64,000 nt of DNA. Source: Beta vulgaris subsp. vulgaris. Lineage: Eukaryota; Streptophyta; Magnoliopsida; Caryophyllales; Amaranthaceae. Shown here in pieces: positions 10,622 to 21,199 of the stretch. Positions within the stretch are counted from its first letter, which is position 1. Each line of letters starts with the position of its first letter. The notes below the pieces were generated by a model. The model ran no database searches, was not told the DNA's origin, and worked only from the letters and a program-made list of their open reading frames with translations. The position numbers and the translations under genes are program-made. Location: NCBI RefSeq assembly GCF_026745355.1, contig NC_079202.1, forward strand, positions 33,727,508 to 33,791,507, read 5' to 3'.

Positions 10622-12561
10622 CTAGCTCTCGTTAGTCTTCTTTTCTGGCAACGCAACAGGTGACGGTACGACGACTGGGGATTCTTTCTCGGTCTCTGGG
10701 TCGGGCGGCACGTTAGACGCAATAAAGCTAGCACAGGACGGAGCGTTCTCATCCACCTTTGGAGGAGAATCTGCCGTCGCGGCTAAGTCATCCGGATCCA
10801 TCAAGTCTTTCATTGATCCCATAAACTTGAGATAGAGGTCTATGTCTTTTTGTGGCGTCCGTGATGCCGTCTTCTTCATTAAGAACTGGTACATAAGCTT
10901 GGCCCCGACCCTGGTAGTCACCTCAGCCTTGAGCAAGTCCAGCTCGTTCTTTTGTCTGTCAACAGTCGCCTAGAGGGTCTGGATCTCTTGACGCGACGAC
11001 TCTTGCAACGTAGTCGTCTTCTCCCTTATCTGCTCCAGTTCTTCTCCATTCTTCTTCAGAGCCTCCTCCATCTTTTTTTATAGTTGACTTGTAAGATTCC
11101 ACCTCAGACTCCTTGGACTTAACGTCCGTTTCAGCGTTTTCGACTCTCTGCCTCATGGTCTGAAGACCCTTCATCAGTGTCGAAATCTCCCTCTTTGCCA
11201 TCAGGAAATGTTGGGACGACTGTATGAAGAAAGGAGAACGCATGTCAGTAGGTAGTTATAAACTATTGTCAAAATGTTGTAAAGTCCTTAATTAAAGTAA
11301 AGCGACTATACCTGGAATAAAAGCTCTAACCCGTTTAACATCATGCGGGGAAGAGTGTGTTCTTTTTTCCTTTCCGCAGCAGTAGGAAAAAGAAACCTGT
11401 CAGCCTCTGGCCATATAGACCTGTCCAACGACATAAAGTCATTGGGGACAGTCACAGTGTATGATGGCTCACCCTTGTAAGGAGGGGCCAAGAATTCAGT
11501 CTTGCGCATTTTAGGCGCAACATCTTGTTCGTCGTCCAAATGAACGACGACAGCAGTGTCCTTCTTCGTCGATGTCGCTGACGCAGATACAGTATCAACA
11601 GAAGATTCCCTCTTGCGTTTACGCAGCATTTCAGCCAATGCTTGACTGTCCATATTCCCCCTAGGACGCGATTGAGATGAACCTGTCGACAAACGTTTTG
11701 AGTCAATAAAAAATTCTGACGTCGTTAGAGCCTAAGGCAGAGAGAAAAAACAAACTTACCAGATGCCATAGATGAACATCTGTCCTGGCTAGCAAATAGG
11801 ATTCGTCTAAATTGCCTATCCTTCTCTGGTACCTCCAGAAACTTGTCGCAGAGACTCTTAGATTCGTCGTGGTGTGTCAGTAATTTTGGGTTCAGACCTG
11901 CAGAAGAAACGATGTAAGAGTAATGTTAACGACACGACGCAAAAGAAAAAATGATTGAAATTAAACAAACCTTCAGTGTTCCAGCCACCAATCTGGGATT
12001 TTCCAACTTCCCCTAGGGTTGATTTCTTCACAAAAACGTATCTGTTCTTCCATCCTCTGTCGTTTGATTGGACTCCCCCAACCAAAGGCTCTAGTCTCGC
12101 TTTTGCATGTAGGGCTATCCTATTTTTAGCTTTAACCCTAATTTCATAGTAGAGCAAGAGGTCGTGCAGAGTAAAGGCTTCATCCCACGACGTCGTCACT
12201 TTGTCAACGACGCTCAGAATTCGCCAGACTTGGGGCATTATCTGCCCAGGGCTGATCTGGTAGATCTGCATTAAATCTCTGGCTAGGGGGGTGAAAGGGA
12301 GTCTCAGGCCTATTTTAAAGGGATATTCGTAAAGTACCACCCAGGTGGTAGGGCATGTCTCTGGTGGTTCGTCCGACTCTGCGTCTCTAATAACCGTGCC
12401 GTCGGGCAAATTTCCTAACTCTAGAAACCTCATCATGTCTTCCTCTGACATGGTCGACTATTCGTCCTCATTCTCGCTTCTTTGTTCTACGACTTTCTCC
12501 TTACCTCTCGATTTTTCCTGGTTTTTTTGAACGTCCTAATGCTACGCCTACTAGGTGCCAT
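10622..12561 (-). pseudogene. Antisense gene of element B (Tat aORF), at least four exons, decayed
   Basis: Spliced on the minus strand, the exons are about 12561-11971, 11897-11760, 11682-11312 and 11219-10622. The introns are 73, 77 and 92 bp with GT-AG ends, and the joins keep frame (for example NTEG-LNPK and MASG-SSQS). The first exon contains IGLRLPFTPLARDL and QIMPQVWRIL. These recall the 'putative gypsy type transposon' family (Transposase_28) known as an extra antisense ORF in Tat elements; this assignment is from memory. Exon 3 has a nuclear-signal-like RKRKR. Exon 4 is a long coiled coil followed by an acidic tail. An upstream ATG at 12561-12559 is probably the original start, joined to the ATG at 12451 through one A-run slip and one stop. 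Another frameshift lies near 11075, with a stop in exon 4 (about 10970). Function unknown. Confidence 0.6.
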
Positions 12562-12736
12562 AGGTGCAAATGAGGAAGAAAGGAAAAGTGCGAAGTAAAG
12601 AGATCAATGGACGGAAAGTAGAAGTTTACCTAGTACTAGAGATCAGTTTCCCGGGGAGAGAATTATGGAAGTTATGGAAATTATCTTGCTTTAGAGAGAG
12701 AAAGATTTGGTGGGTTGAAGTTTTCAACCGCCCACG

Positions 12737-12744
12737 GTATATAT
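12737..12744 (-). promoter_or_regulatory. TATA box candidate for the antisense gene of element B
   Basis: The minus strand reads GGAGATATATATACCGTGGG about 175 bp upstream of the ATG at 12561. Spacing and orientation suit a core promoter driving the antisense gene from inside the element. The interval before the ATG is CT-rich, like a plant leader. No experimental evidence exists in the sequence itself. Confidence 0.4.
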
Positions 12745-13015
12745 ATCTCCAAAGGCAATCATTATTTTGGGCCAACGGTTAGAAATTAACGGCTCCTTAA
12801 AAAAAACTACCTTTTTAATTTGAGACCTTTGGGCTGCCTTATGGATCCCCTTTCTTTTTTTCTAAGTATCTCCGTAGGATATTTTATATACTTGTCACGC
12901 GAGATTTTTCGCTAAAGTGTCTTGATTACATTGAAGATATTTTGCCTGATTCTTTGATTTTTTAACAATTGTCTCATGTTTTTGTGTTACCCCAATTCGA
13001 CAATTGGGGGCAAAC

Positions 13016-13634
13016 TGTTATGGCTGATTTTTGCAGGATGACATTGACATAATGACGCAGGGACTTTGACACTAAGACGCGACGGAGAGGCGAGAAGATT
13101 AAGTCAAAGTAAGATTAGTAACCAGTTGTCCAAGAAAGGAAGGTGTATTATCCGGCGACAATTCAGCTCATGTAGCCGTTGGAGAGAATCACTCACTTGA
13201 AGAAGGAGAGTAAATTCCGGCAATATTATAGCTTTGATCAAGATAAATCTCCTAAAATCAAGGAGCGGTTACCATTGGAACAATCAAAGGAATTAATAGT
13301 GCATTGATTTAGAAAACGCCGAAGGAGAAAGAGATACAAAAGCAAAGAGAGGATCATTAGAATAGACTACTGGACATTTTGTACTAGCAGAAAAAACTTA
13401 AGTTGCAAACGATCATCACTCATCTGTAACGACGATCATTGATAGTAGATTGGTGGAACCATCTCCACCCGCGCTTTTTACCCATCTTCATTGGGGTTTT
13501 CCGCATCACCATCTTTGTGTGTTCATCCCTTTGACCCCTCTTTTGCATTCATTCCTTGCATTGACTTATACATAATCTGGTTAAAGTGTCCCTAACTTTA
13601 ATTCTGTCGTGAACGGCAAATTTTAGCATAAACA
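13016..13634 (+). repeat. 3' LTR of element B, with polypurine tract just upstream
   Basis: The polypurine tract AATTGGGGGCAAAC (13002-13015) is followed directly by TGTTATGGCTG. The LTR ends CATAAACA at 13634, an imperfect inverted match to its TGTTATG start. The length is 619 bp. I see no clear TATA box inside it. The matching 5' LTR is absent from the window. Confidence 0.75.
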
Positions 13635-13674
13635 AGCATCTTATATAAATGTCATGTTCTCTAAACATACAAAA

Positions 13675-15275
13675 TGAACCAGTCAATGACCCTCGTGGAT
13701 GTGCTGAGTTAATTAAAAAGCATAACCAGTCAATGACCTTTGTGGATCTGCCGGATTAAGCAAAGAAGCATTAGGGATTAACCAGTCACGACCTTCGTGG
13801 ATCTGTTGAGTCAATTAAAGTGCCTAACCGGTCAATGACCTTCGAGGATCTGCGGGATTAATTCTTTTAATAACATTTTCCTAACCGGTCAATGACCTTT
13901 GTGGATCTGCCGGATTAATTGAATACACATTCAAAATTACCAGTCAGTGACCTTAGTGGATCTTCAGGATCAATTCGTTAAATAAAATATTCGGTTTTTT
14001 AACCAGGTACCCCTGTGGTTTTTCAAAATTCATGGGGTACCCCTAATTTTTAAAAAATGCACCAGGTACCCTTATTCTTTAAGTAAAATGCACGAAATGC
14101 CCCTAATGACTAACGGTGTCAAGTTTTCGTTAGTCATTAGGCTTAATTAACCTCTCTAACCCTAATTAAACCCTAATTAACTAACTAAATCCTAACCTAA
14201 CCCCATAACTTGAAAACCTAAACCCACCACCACCACCCAACCACCACCACCTCCCCCTCCCTCCCTCACCCCCTGCAGCAGTCTCCTCCCCCCTTGATTT
14301 CCCTATTTCACCTCACCCACCCCCAACACCACGCAACCACCACCACCTCCCCCTCTAAAACTAATTTCGAAAATCAATTTCGAAAATCATTTTGAAAATC
14401 ATTTTCAAAAATTATTTTTGAAAACATTTTCGAAAACCATTTTCGAAAACCATTTTCGAAAACCATTTTCGAAAACCTTTTGCGAAAACCGTTTTCGAAA
14501 ACCAATTTTGAACTCATTTTCGAAAACCAATTTTGAAATCAGTTTTTTTTAAAAAGAATCAATGAAGAAAGAGAGAGAAAAAGAAATGAAGAAGAAGGAG
14601 GAATTTCGAACCCATGGGTCGAGTTTTTTCAGAAATTCCGGAGAAATCCAAGAGATGGTTGGTGTTTTGTATCCCGGTTCGATGGTGGTGGGGCAATTCG
14701 ATAGGGGTGGGGGAGGGGGGATTTGATGGGTGTGGGGGAGCTACGGGAGAGGGGAGTTGCGGCTATGGGGTTGGTGGGAGGGTAGGGTGAGGGAAGGGCA
14801 GGACGGCTGCGGGGGTAGGAGAAGCGTAGGGGGCTGTGGTAGTAGGGTTTAGGGTGGGGGTGAGGTGTTAGATTAGGGATTAGGGTTAGGGTTAGGTTAG
14901 GTTTAGAGGGTTTAATTTGGGTTAGAGGGGTTAGAAGGGTTAATTAACCTTAATGACTAATGGAAATTTGACGTCGTTTGTCATTAAGGGCATTGGGTGC
15001 ATTTTATTTAAACAGTAAGGGAAGCTGGTGCATTATTTTAAAATTAGGGGTACCCCATGAATTTTGAAAAACCACAGGGGTATCTGGTGAAAAACTCGTA
15101 AAATATTCCTAACCAGTCAAAGATCCCGTTGGATCTGCGGAATTAAGTGAATAAGAATCTAAACTAATCGGTTAACGACCTTAATGGATCTGCTGAGTTA
15201 ATTAAGATGCATAATAAGTGGTTAACCGGTCAAGAATCAACATGAATATGCCGGATTAAGCAACTACTCTAACAG
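13675..15275 (+). repeat. Tandem repeat of element A 3' region, about nine units, split by a MULE
   Basis: About nine units of 46-57 bp follow the pattern AACCGGTCAATGACC - TTCGTGGATCTGCCGG - ATTAA plus a variable AT-rich tail. Six lie left of the MULE (about 13677-13992) and three right of it (15109-15275). Each unit begins with the palindrome GGTCAATGACC or a close variant. Tandem arrays in the 3' untranslated region are a known property of Tat-lineage elements. The array lies between the integrase and the 3' end of the antisense gene, the same place as the hairpins of element B. Confidence 0.8.
13993..15098. mobile_element. Non-autonomous Mutator-like element with long TIRs
   Basis: The element is flanked by TAAATATTC-type duplications: TAAAATATTC at 13983-13992 and again at 15099-15108, 10 bp or 9 bp plus a chance match, as for Mutator. 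Its ends are inverted repeats of roughly 165 bp. The left end reads ACCCCTGTGGTTTTTC and the right end GAAAAACCACAGGGGT, followed by AATTCATGGGGTACCCCTAA in each inward direction. Inside are Pro-codon-like CCACCACC tracts, a run of TTTTCGAAAACCA units (about 14360-14540), GA-rich and GGGGT-rich tracts, and TTAGGGTTAGG runs near 14873-14905. No transposase is present. Confidence 0.8.
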
Positions 15276-15411
15276 GTATTAATATGCAAACAAACGACAA
15301 AAGCAATATAAGCATAACATTGAGACGACATCAAAGTTGGACAAAAGGAGGTACTTTCATTAATATCATAAATAATTACAGCCCTAAAAAACTAAACGGT
15401 CTGCCACAGGC

Positions 15412-17568
15412 TGTAACACCCCCAGATTTCTCCATTTTAAAAACTTATACTTTCGTAAAATACTTGGAGAAACTTAAGGGTATTACCATCAAATATAAAT
15501 ATATTTTGGCAATACTATAACTTGATACACAAAATATACAGCGGAAACTTCTAACTTTATTTATAAAAATAATATTATTATCCAAAAACCACAATACTAA
15601 TACGAAAAGTCTAAAGACTACTAAAATAGTGATCTAGCTAGTTCTATTGATCCCAAAAGGTTCCTCCCATGCATCATGAATCATCAATAGACCTGCAAAC
15701 TACTCCCCGTAAGGAAAGTAGGGCAAAGCCAAAACAAATAGGAAATACGAGTCAGTTGAAATACTGAGTACAATTACGTGCAAGACTTGTAAACTTATAA
15801 ATATATAATTCACATACTTTCATAAACATGCTTTATTTCACAATTCCAGTGATAACAAAAGATAAGATCAATCCATTATTAAAATTCACGTTAACAGCAA
15901 AGAATATATCTCCTTTAATAATTCCATTAAAAGTGGAAAATAATAATATAAGAACTTAACTTAAACCCCTTTCCTTGATCCGCAGATCCTAAGTGTGCAC
16001 ACCCCCCAAGCTAGATACCTTTATGAATACAAAGACATTGGAGTAACCTTAATGCCAACTAGTGGACTTGGAAGAACCCTTCTTGAACAAAGCCAAGGGG
16101 TAATTGTAATAAGAATAACGTAGGGGTAAACCTTTCCTTTAATTCAAATAAGGAATTATGATAAACAAACTTAATTATAGGGAATTAAAAAAAGATAATT
16201 TAAACTTTTAAAACTAAACTCATGCTAATATTGTTGAGTTATTCAAAGCCACTGATTTGCAAAAGTGGATTCCTTCATAAAAAAAAATGGATTATACATG
16301 CAAACTGATTTTTTTTATTTACTTTTCTAAAACAAACAAAACAATATTTGATTGGTTTAGCATATCTAAGCAAGAGAAAATACAAGCTTTAATTTTATCT
16401 AGCCTAAATGATAAGAAGGTTTGATTAAACCAATTGCATAGACCAATTCATATAATTTATACTAAAACACACATAACTAATGTATACATAATAATTAAAG
16501 ATCAAGCCACGTAAACGTACCTTGATAATTCACGAAATAAGAAAATCAACTAGTAAGGGAATGTTCACGAACGAAATCCTCCTATTAATTATAAACTAGT
16601 TCTAATCAAAACGATGAACAATATATGAACTCTTAAAGAAAATTATGCTAACTAACTAATTATAGACATGATTCATGCTCAAACAATTAAAACATGTTTT
16701 TATAAAACTCAAAAAGATCAAAAACTAGGAATTAAAACAACTTTTAAAAAAATGGAGTACTTACAAAACCTCCCGATAAAACTCCTCGGTGAAAACTAAA
16801 ACTACTCAAAGAGACCACTCACTTTAGGGAAAACTTTATAAGGAACTCTCAATATTTTTTTTTTGGTGAAGAGAAAGTGAAGGATTAAAGGGGTATTTAT
16901 AGTGTAAACTAGGGTAGAAAAGAGGTAAAACTTTCCTAAATTATTAAAATTAGGGCAAAAGAATTTTTTTAAAAAAAATTAAACTTTGCAACATTACAAA
17001 GCTGCCGTGCAGCAGCTGTGTAATGCAGCAAAAAAATTTGTTTCATTTTTTTTTTTATAAATAACTCTTCCCTTTAATTGTTTCCTAAAATCAATTTTGT
17101 TTGATTTTAAAGAGATTGTTAAATCTTCCCAAATCAATTAAAATCCCATACTTTCAACTCAATATAAATCTCATAAAAATCTGATTTTATAAGATTTAAC
17201 AAAATATTTTAAATATTTAAAGTTTTCGGTTTATTTTAAAGAATCGATTTTTCAAAACAACACTTATAAAAATATCCAAAATTACATACTAAGATGTATA
17301 ATCTAATTTTATTACCCAAAAATGAATTTTGGATTGTATAAAATTATTTATCAAATATTTGTTTAAATAACTAATTAAATAAATAAGATAATGACAAGAG
17401 CAACTATTGTTAAAAAATTACTAAAATAACCTTTAAAATTCAAACTATATTTCCCTCCAAATGATTCCCTCCAATGTGATTTTAAAATAGTTTAAAATGA
17501 GTTTTGAAGATAAAATTTAAAATTGTTTTAAATAATCTCAATAAATGCCTAAAAATACGGGGTATTCA
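15412..17568 (-). repeat. 3' LTR of Tekay-1
   Basis: On the plus strand it reads from TGTAACACCCCC to GGGGTATTCA. The other LTR ends GGGGTATTACA, so this copy has lost a small piece at its terminus. The minus-strand TATA box is TATAAATA at 16894-16901. A strong inverted repeat (TTACAAAGCTGC / GCAGCTGTGTAA, one mismatch) lies near 16995-17024, about 100 bp upstream of the TATA box on the minus strand. Open frames such as 15284-15520 extend into it but are not genes. Confidence 0.9.
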
Positions 17569-17590
17569 GTCTACCCCCCTTAAAAGAAGT
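17569..17590 (-). other. Polypurine tract of Tekay-1
   Basis: The minus strand reads CTTTTAAGGGGGGTAGAC immediately before the LTR. The same tract (TTTAAGGGGGTAGAC) precedes the 3' LTR of Tekay-2 at 44613-44627. It would prime plus-strand synthesis. Confidence 0.8.
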
Positions 17591-17763
17591 TTCGTCCCGA
17601 AACTTACAAAGATTTTAAAAATATTTGTTTTCATGCTAAAATTATGAATGCACATATTTAAAAATAACGACTCTATATGCTCTAAGAATGTAAAAGCGCG
17701 CGAAACTCTATCGCATTCTACCCCCCTTAAAAAGGGAGTTACGCCCCCGTAACTCTATTCACC

Positions 17764-18960
17764 TCAATAAAAACTCTGGTACTTTCTACGCATTTCGTCC
17801 TCAGCCTCCCAAGTCGCTTCCTCGGTTTTGTGATTGGACCAAAGAACTTTCAATAACTTTACATCCTTGTTTCTAGTACTACGGACTTTGCTATCTAGGA
17901 TCTTAATCGGTCTTTCCTCATAGGTTAAGGTCTCATCCAATTCGATAGATTCAGGCTGCAAGACATGAGAAGAATCTGTAATATACTTCCTTAATTGTGA
18001 CACATGAAAGACATTATGTACCTTGCTTAACTCATTAGGTAACTCTAAACAATAAGCCACCTTGCCAACCCTAGTCAAAATTTTATAGGGTCCAATGTAC
18101 TTTGGGCTTAGCTTGCCTCTCTTTCCAAACCTCATTACCCCTTTTGTCGGAGAAACTTTGAGTAAGACGCTTTCTCCAACCTCGTACTCCTCATCCCTCC
18201 TCTTCAAATCGGCATAGCTTTTCTGTCGATCTTGGGCGGCTCGTATCTTTTCCGAATTAACCTGACTTGCTTCACGGTGTCCTCGATAAACTTGGCCCAA
18301 GTACAATCGTTCACTTATATCATTCCAACATATCGGGCTTCGACATTTTCGACCTACAAAGCTTCAAACGGTGCCATTCCAATACTTGCATGATGACTTT
18401 GTTGTAGGAGAATTCAATCAAATCCAAGTAATCTTCCCATGATCCTTGATACTCCATTACACAAGATCTTAACATGTCTTCCAATGTCTGAATAGTTCTC
18501 TCAGTTTGCCCATCAGTAGCTGGGTGAAAAGCGGTACTCATCAGTAGCTTGGTCCCCATTCTTTTTGACACTTTGCCAAAAGTTCGATAAGAACCTAGAA
18601 TCTCGATCAGAGATGATGTCCTTTGTACTCCATGATACTTCACTACGAACTTCACATAGGCTATAGCCAATTGATCCATCGACCAAGTATTCTTCATTGG
18701 TATAAAAACTGCGGTCTTAGTCAAACGGTCCACTACCACCCAAATAGTATCATTTCCTTTCTTACTTTTGGGCAAGGCTCCCACAAAATCCATTGAGATA
18801 GAGTCCCATTTCCAGCTAGGACTTCCAAAGGTTGGACCATCCCTTGAGGTCTCTTATGTTCAATCTTTACCTTTTGACAAGTAAGACACTTAGCCACAAA
18901 TTCAGCAACTTCTTTCTTCATGTTTGACCACCAAAAAGTCTTCTTCAAATCCTTATACAA
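17764..18960 (-). pseudogene. Tekay-1 integrase and chromodomain
   Basis: In minus-strand order, the zinc region keeps CLTCQ (18733-18960). The catalytic core has MDFVGALPKSKKG (first Asp, near 18790) and DGQTERTIQTLEDML (Glu, near 18500). The second Asp region is degraded (ILGSYRTF where SDRDSRF-like is expected). After a frame change near 18310 the C-terminal part (17764-18306) holds [10 protein letters not shown] and [15 protein letters not shown], and then the chromodomain ([34 protein letters not shown]). Chromodomains of this group are thought to steer integration toward particular chromatin. At least two frameshifts are present. Confidence 0.85.
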
Positions 18961-19697
18961 CTTATCTCCCCTGGATGCATTGAGTATTGTGAGTTGTGAG
19001 CTTCCTCCATCAATTTCTGCTTAAGATCCCCTTGATTCTGAGGCACACACCATCTTCCTTTGAATCTCACACTGCCATCATCAAATATTTTGAAGTCTAG
19101 TGCTTGGCCCTCTTGAATTTTCTCCTTAATTTTCTCCAATTTATCATCCCCAGCTTGACTTTCCCTGATCTCATCAAGAATAGAAGGTTGGATCGCTATG
19201 GCACCTAGTAGTTCTTCTACGCTTCCTAGCTCCATGACTTCCAAGTTCATCTTCTGAAACTCCATACATAACTGATCTGGCAATATTATTGCATTAATCG
19301 AATGACTAGTCTTCCTACTCAAAGCATCAGCCACAACGTTAGCCTTCCCTTCATGATACTGGATATCCAAGTCATAATCCTTAATGAGTTCTAACCATCT
19401 CCTTTGCCTCATGTTCAACTCCTTTTGAGTAAATATGTACTTCAAGCTCTTATGATCTGTATAAATCTTACAAGTTACTCCATATAAATAGTGTCTCAAA
19501 TCTTCAAGGCGAACACAATGGCAGCTAATTCTAAATCATGAGTTGGATAATTCACCTCATAAGGTTTCAATTGCCTCGAAGCATAAGCAATCACCTTTCG
19601 ATTTTGCATCAGTACACACCCTAAGCCATATTTCGATGCATCACTATAACCTCATATTGTTGACCTTCATCTGGCAATGCTAAAACTGGTGCTGAAG
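18945..19697 (-). pseudogene. Tekay-1 RNase H and RNase H-integrase linker
   Basis: The minus strand encodes the RNase H end at 19499-18945: [20 protein letters not shown] with the catalytic Asp in [24 protein letters not shown], and [11 protein letters not shown] linker (residues about 70-160) leads to [10 protein letters not shown] and to the zinc region of integrase. The front half of RNase H (19500-19697) is out of frame but recognisable ([14 protein letters not shown] in pieces). The frame changes near 19499 and 18950. Confidence 0.8.
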
Positions 19698-20731
19698 TTA
19701 ACTGTTCTTCAAGTTCTGAAATGCCTCCTCACACTCTGAACTCCAAATAAATTTACACTCCTTTTTCATCAAGTTAGTCATAGGCCTCGAAATCCTAGAG
19801 AAGTCCTTCACAAATCTTCGGTAATATCCGGCCAATCCCAAGAAACTCCTTATATCATATACACTCTTCGGAGTAGGCCATTCAGTAACAGCTCGAATCT
19901 TAGCGGGATCCACTGAAACACCCTCTTTCGAGATCACATGGCCCAAAAATGCAACTTCCTCCAACCAAAACTCACATTTAGAAAGCTTAGCATATAACTG
20001 ATGCTCTCTCAACTTTGACAAAACTTGTCTTAAATGCTCCTCATGTGCCTCCCTATCCTTAGAGTAAACCAGAATGTCGTCGATGAAAACAACAACAAAT
20101 TTATCCAAGAACGTTCTGAAAGTTCTATGCATCAAATCCATGAAAACTGCAGGTGCATTAGTAAACCAAAAGGCATCACCGTGAACTCATAATGTCCATA
20201 GCGAGTCCTAAAGGCTGTCCTTGCGATATCATTCTCGCAATCCTTAATTGATGATAACCAGACCTCAGGTCTATTTTAGAAAAGATTCCAGCCCCTTGAG
20301 TTGGTCAAACAAATCATCTATTCTCGGAAGTGGGTATTTGTTCTTGATAGTTACACTATTTAGTTCCCGATAGTCAATGCATAGCCTCAAACTCCCATCT
20401 TTCTTTTTCACAAACAGTACTGGTGCACCCCATGGTGAAGAGCTTGGCCTGATGTAGCCTTTCTCCAACAGCTCATCCAGTTGGACTTTTAGTTCCTTCA
20501 TTTCTGCAGGTGCCATTCGGTATGGGGCCTTAGAGATTGGTCTGTTCCGGGCACTAAGTCTATGGTGAAATCAAGATCTCTCACTGGTGGCATTCCTGGA
20601 ATCTCATCAGGAAAAACATCTGGAAACTCACTCACCACTGGTACCTTGCTAGGTTCAACCTCTTCCATTATTTCTTGAACACTACACATAAACAATGGGT
20701 ACCCTTTCTTTATACAAGACTGTAGTTGCAA
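19698..20731 (-). pseudogene. Tekay-1 reverse transcriptase
   Basis: On the minus strand, 20731-20498 holds the protease-RT linker (FPDVFPDEIPGMPP and DLVPGT). Then 20516-20271 has the start of the palm ([52 protein letters not shown]). After a broken stretch (20142-20270), 20141-19698 carries [12 protein letters not shown] with the paired Asp, [15 protein letters not shown] and [13 protein letters not shown]. The catalytic F-I-D-D box is intact, but at least two frame changes prevent a continuous product. Confidence 0.9.
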
Positions 20732-20738
20732 GGAGAAA

Positions 20739-21128
20739 TTATTCGAGGCCCTTTTGTTTCCCTTCCCTCCTGTAAGTCACCCTAACCTTGTTTGGTCCGG
20801 TTAAAATTACTTTTTGAGCCTCACAATTGATATGACCCTTATATTTTCCAAGCCAATCCATCCCAAGGATGACATCTAGGTCTTTCATCTCATACTCAAT
20901 CAAGTCAGACGGGAATTCTATTCCTGCTATAAGTAGAGGTACCTGCCTATACAACTTAGAACAATGCAATTCTTCTCCTGATGGTAATGCAAAACTGACA
21001 GAAATGTATTCGGGACTGACTAGTCCTAGACGTTCACCTAGGGTCCTAGTCATGAATGAATGTGATGCTCCTGAATCAAATAGAACTTTAACAGGCATAG
21101 AATTAACGGAAAAAGTACCAGCTATCAC
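20739..21128 (-). pseudogene. Tekay-1 aspartic protease
   Basis: This is a 129-codon frame. It has the active site VLFDSGASHSFM (D-S-G) near residue 16 and the conserved DVILGMDWL word near residue 85, which are the two landmarks of chromoviral proteases. It ends two codons after a basic tail and is followed, in another frame, by the RT linker. The domain itself looks intact, but it is not joined in frame to gag or RT. Confidence 0.85.
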
Positions 21129-21199
21129 ATCAGATGTGGCCTCGGCCTCACGACCATTTATTGCAAAGATGCGCCCCTTGGTCTGACTATTTCCATTCC

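Larger units (their letters stand above)
5496..13634 (+). mobile_element. Element B: 5'-truncated Tat-lineage retrotransposon with antisense gene
   Basis: From left to right it holds the end of gag, protease, reverse transcriptase, two RNase H domains and integrase. These are followed by a hairpin-rich 3' region, an antisense multi-exon gene, a polypurine tract (AATTGGGGGCAAAC) and a 3' LTR ending at 13634. The 5' LTR, primer site and gag N-terminus are absent. The left edge is placed at about 5485-5510 because integrase sequence of A stops there and gag sequence of B begins. The five bases after the LTR (AGCAT, 13635-13639) are not found at the left junction, as expected if the 5' end was lost after insertion. 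The bases after 13634 belong to element A's repeat region. Confidence 0.7.

Noticed and set aside
14873..14905. Interstitial telomere from TTAGGGTTAGG runs
   Set aside because: Only a few degenerate units, inside a MULE and without the plant TTTAGGG period, so it is not telomeric.
13675..15275. CRISPR-like array
   Set aside because: Units are contiguous tandem repeats with drifting sequence, not identical repeats with unique spacers, and the genome is plant nuclear DNA.
15284..15520. 78-codon plus-strand ORF
   Set aside because: It crosses the boundary of element A and the Tekay-1 LTR and has no recognisable protein features.
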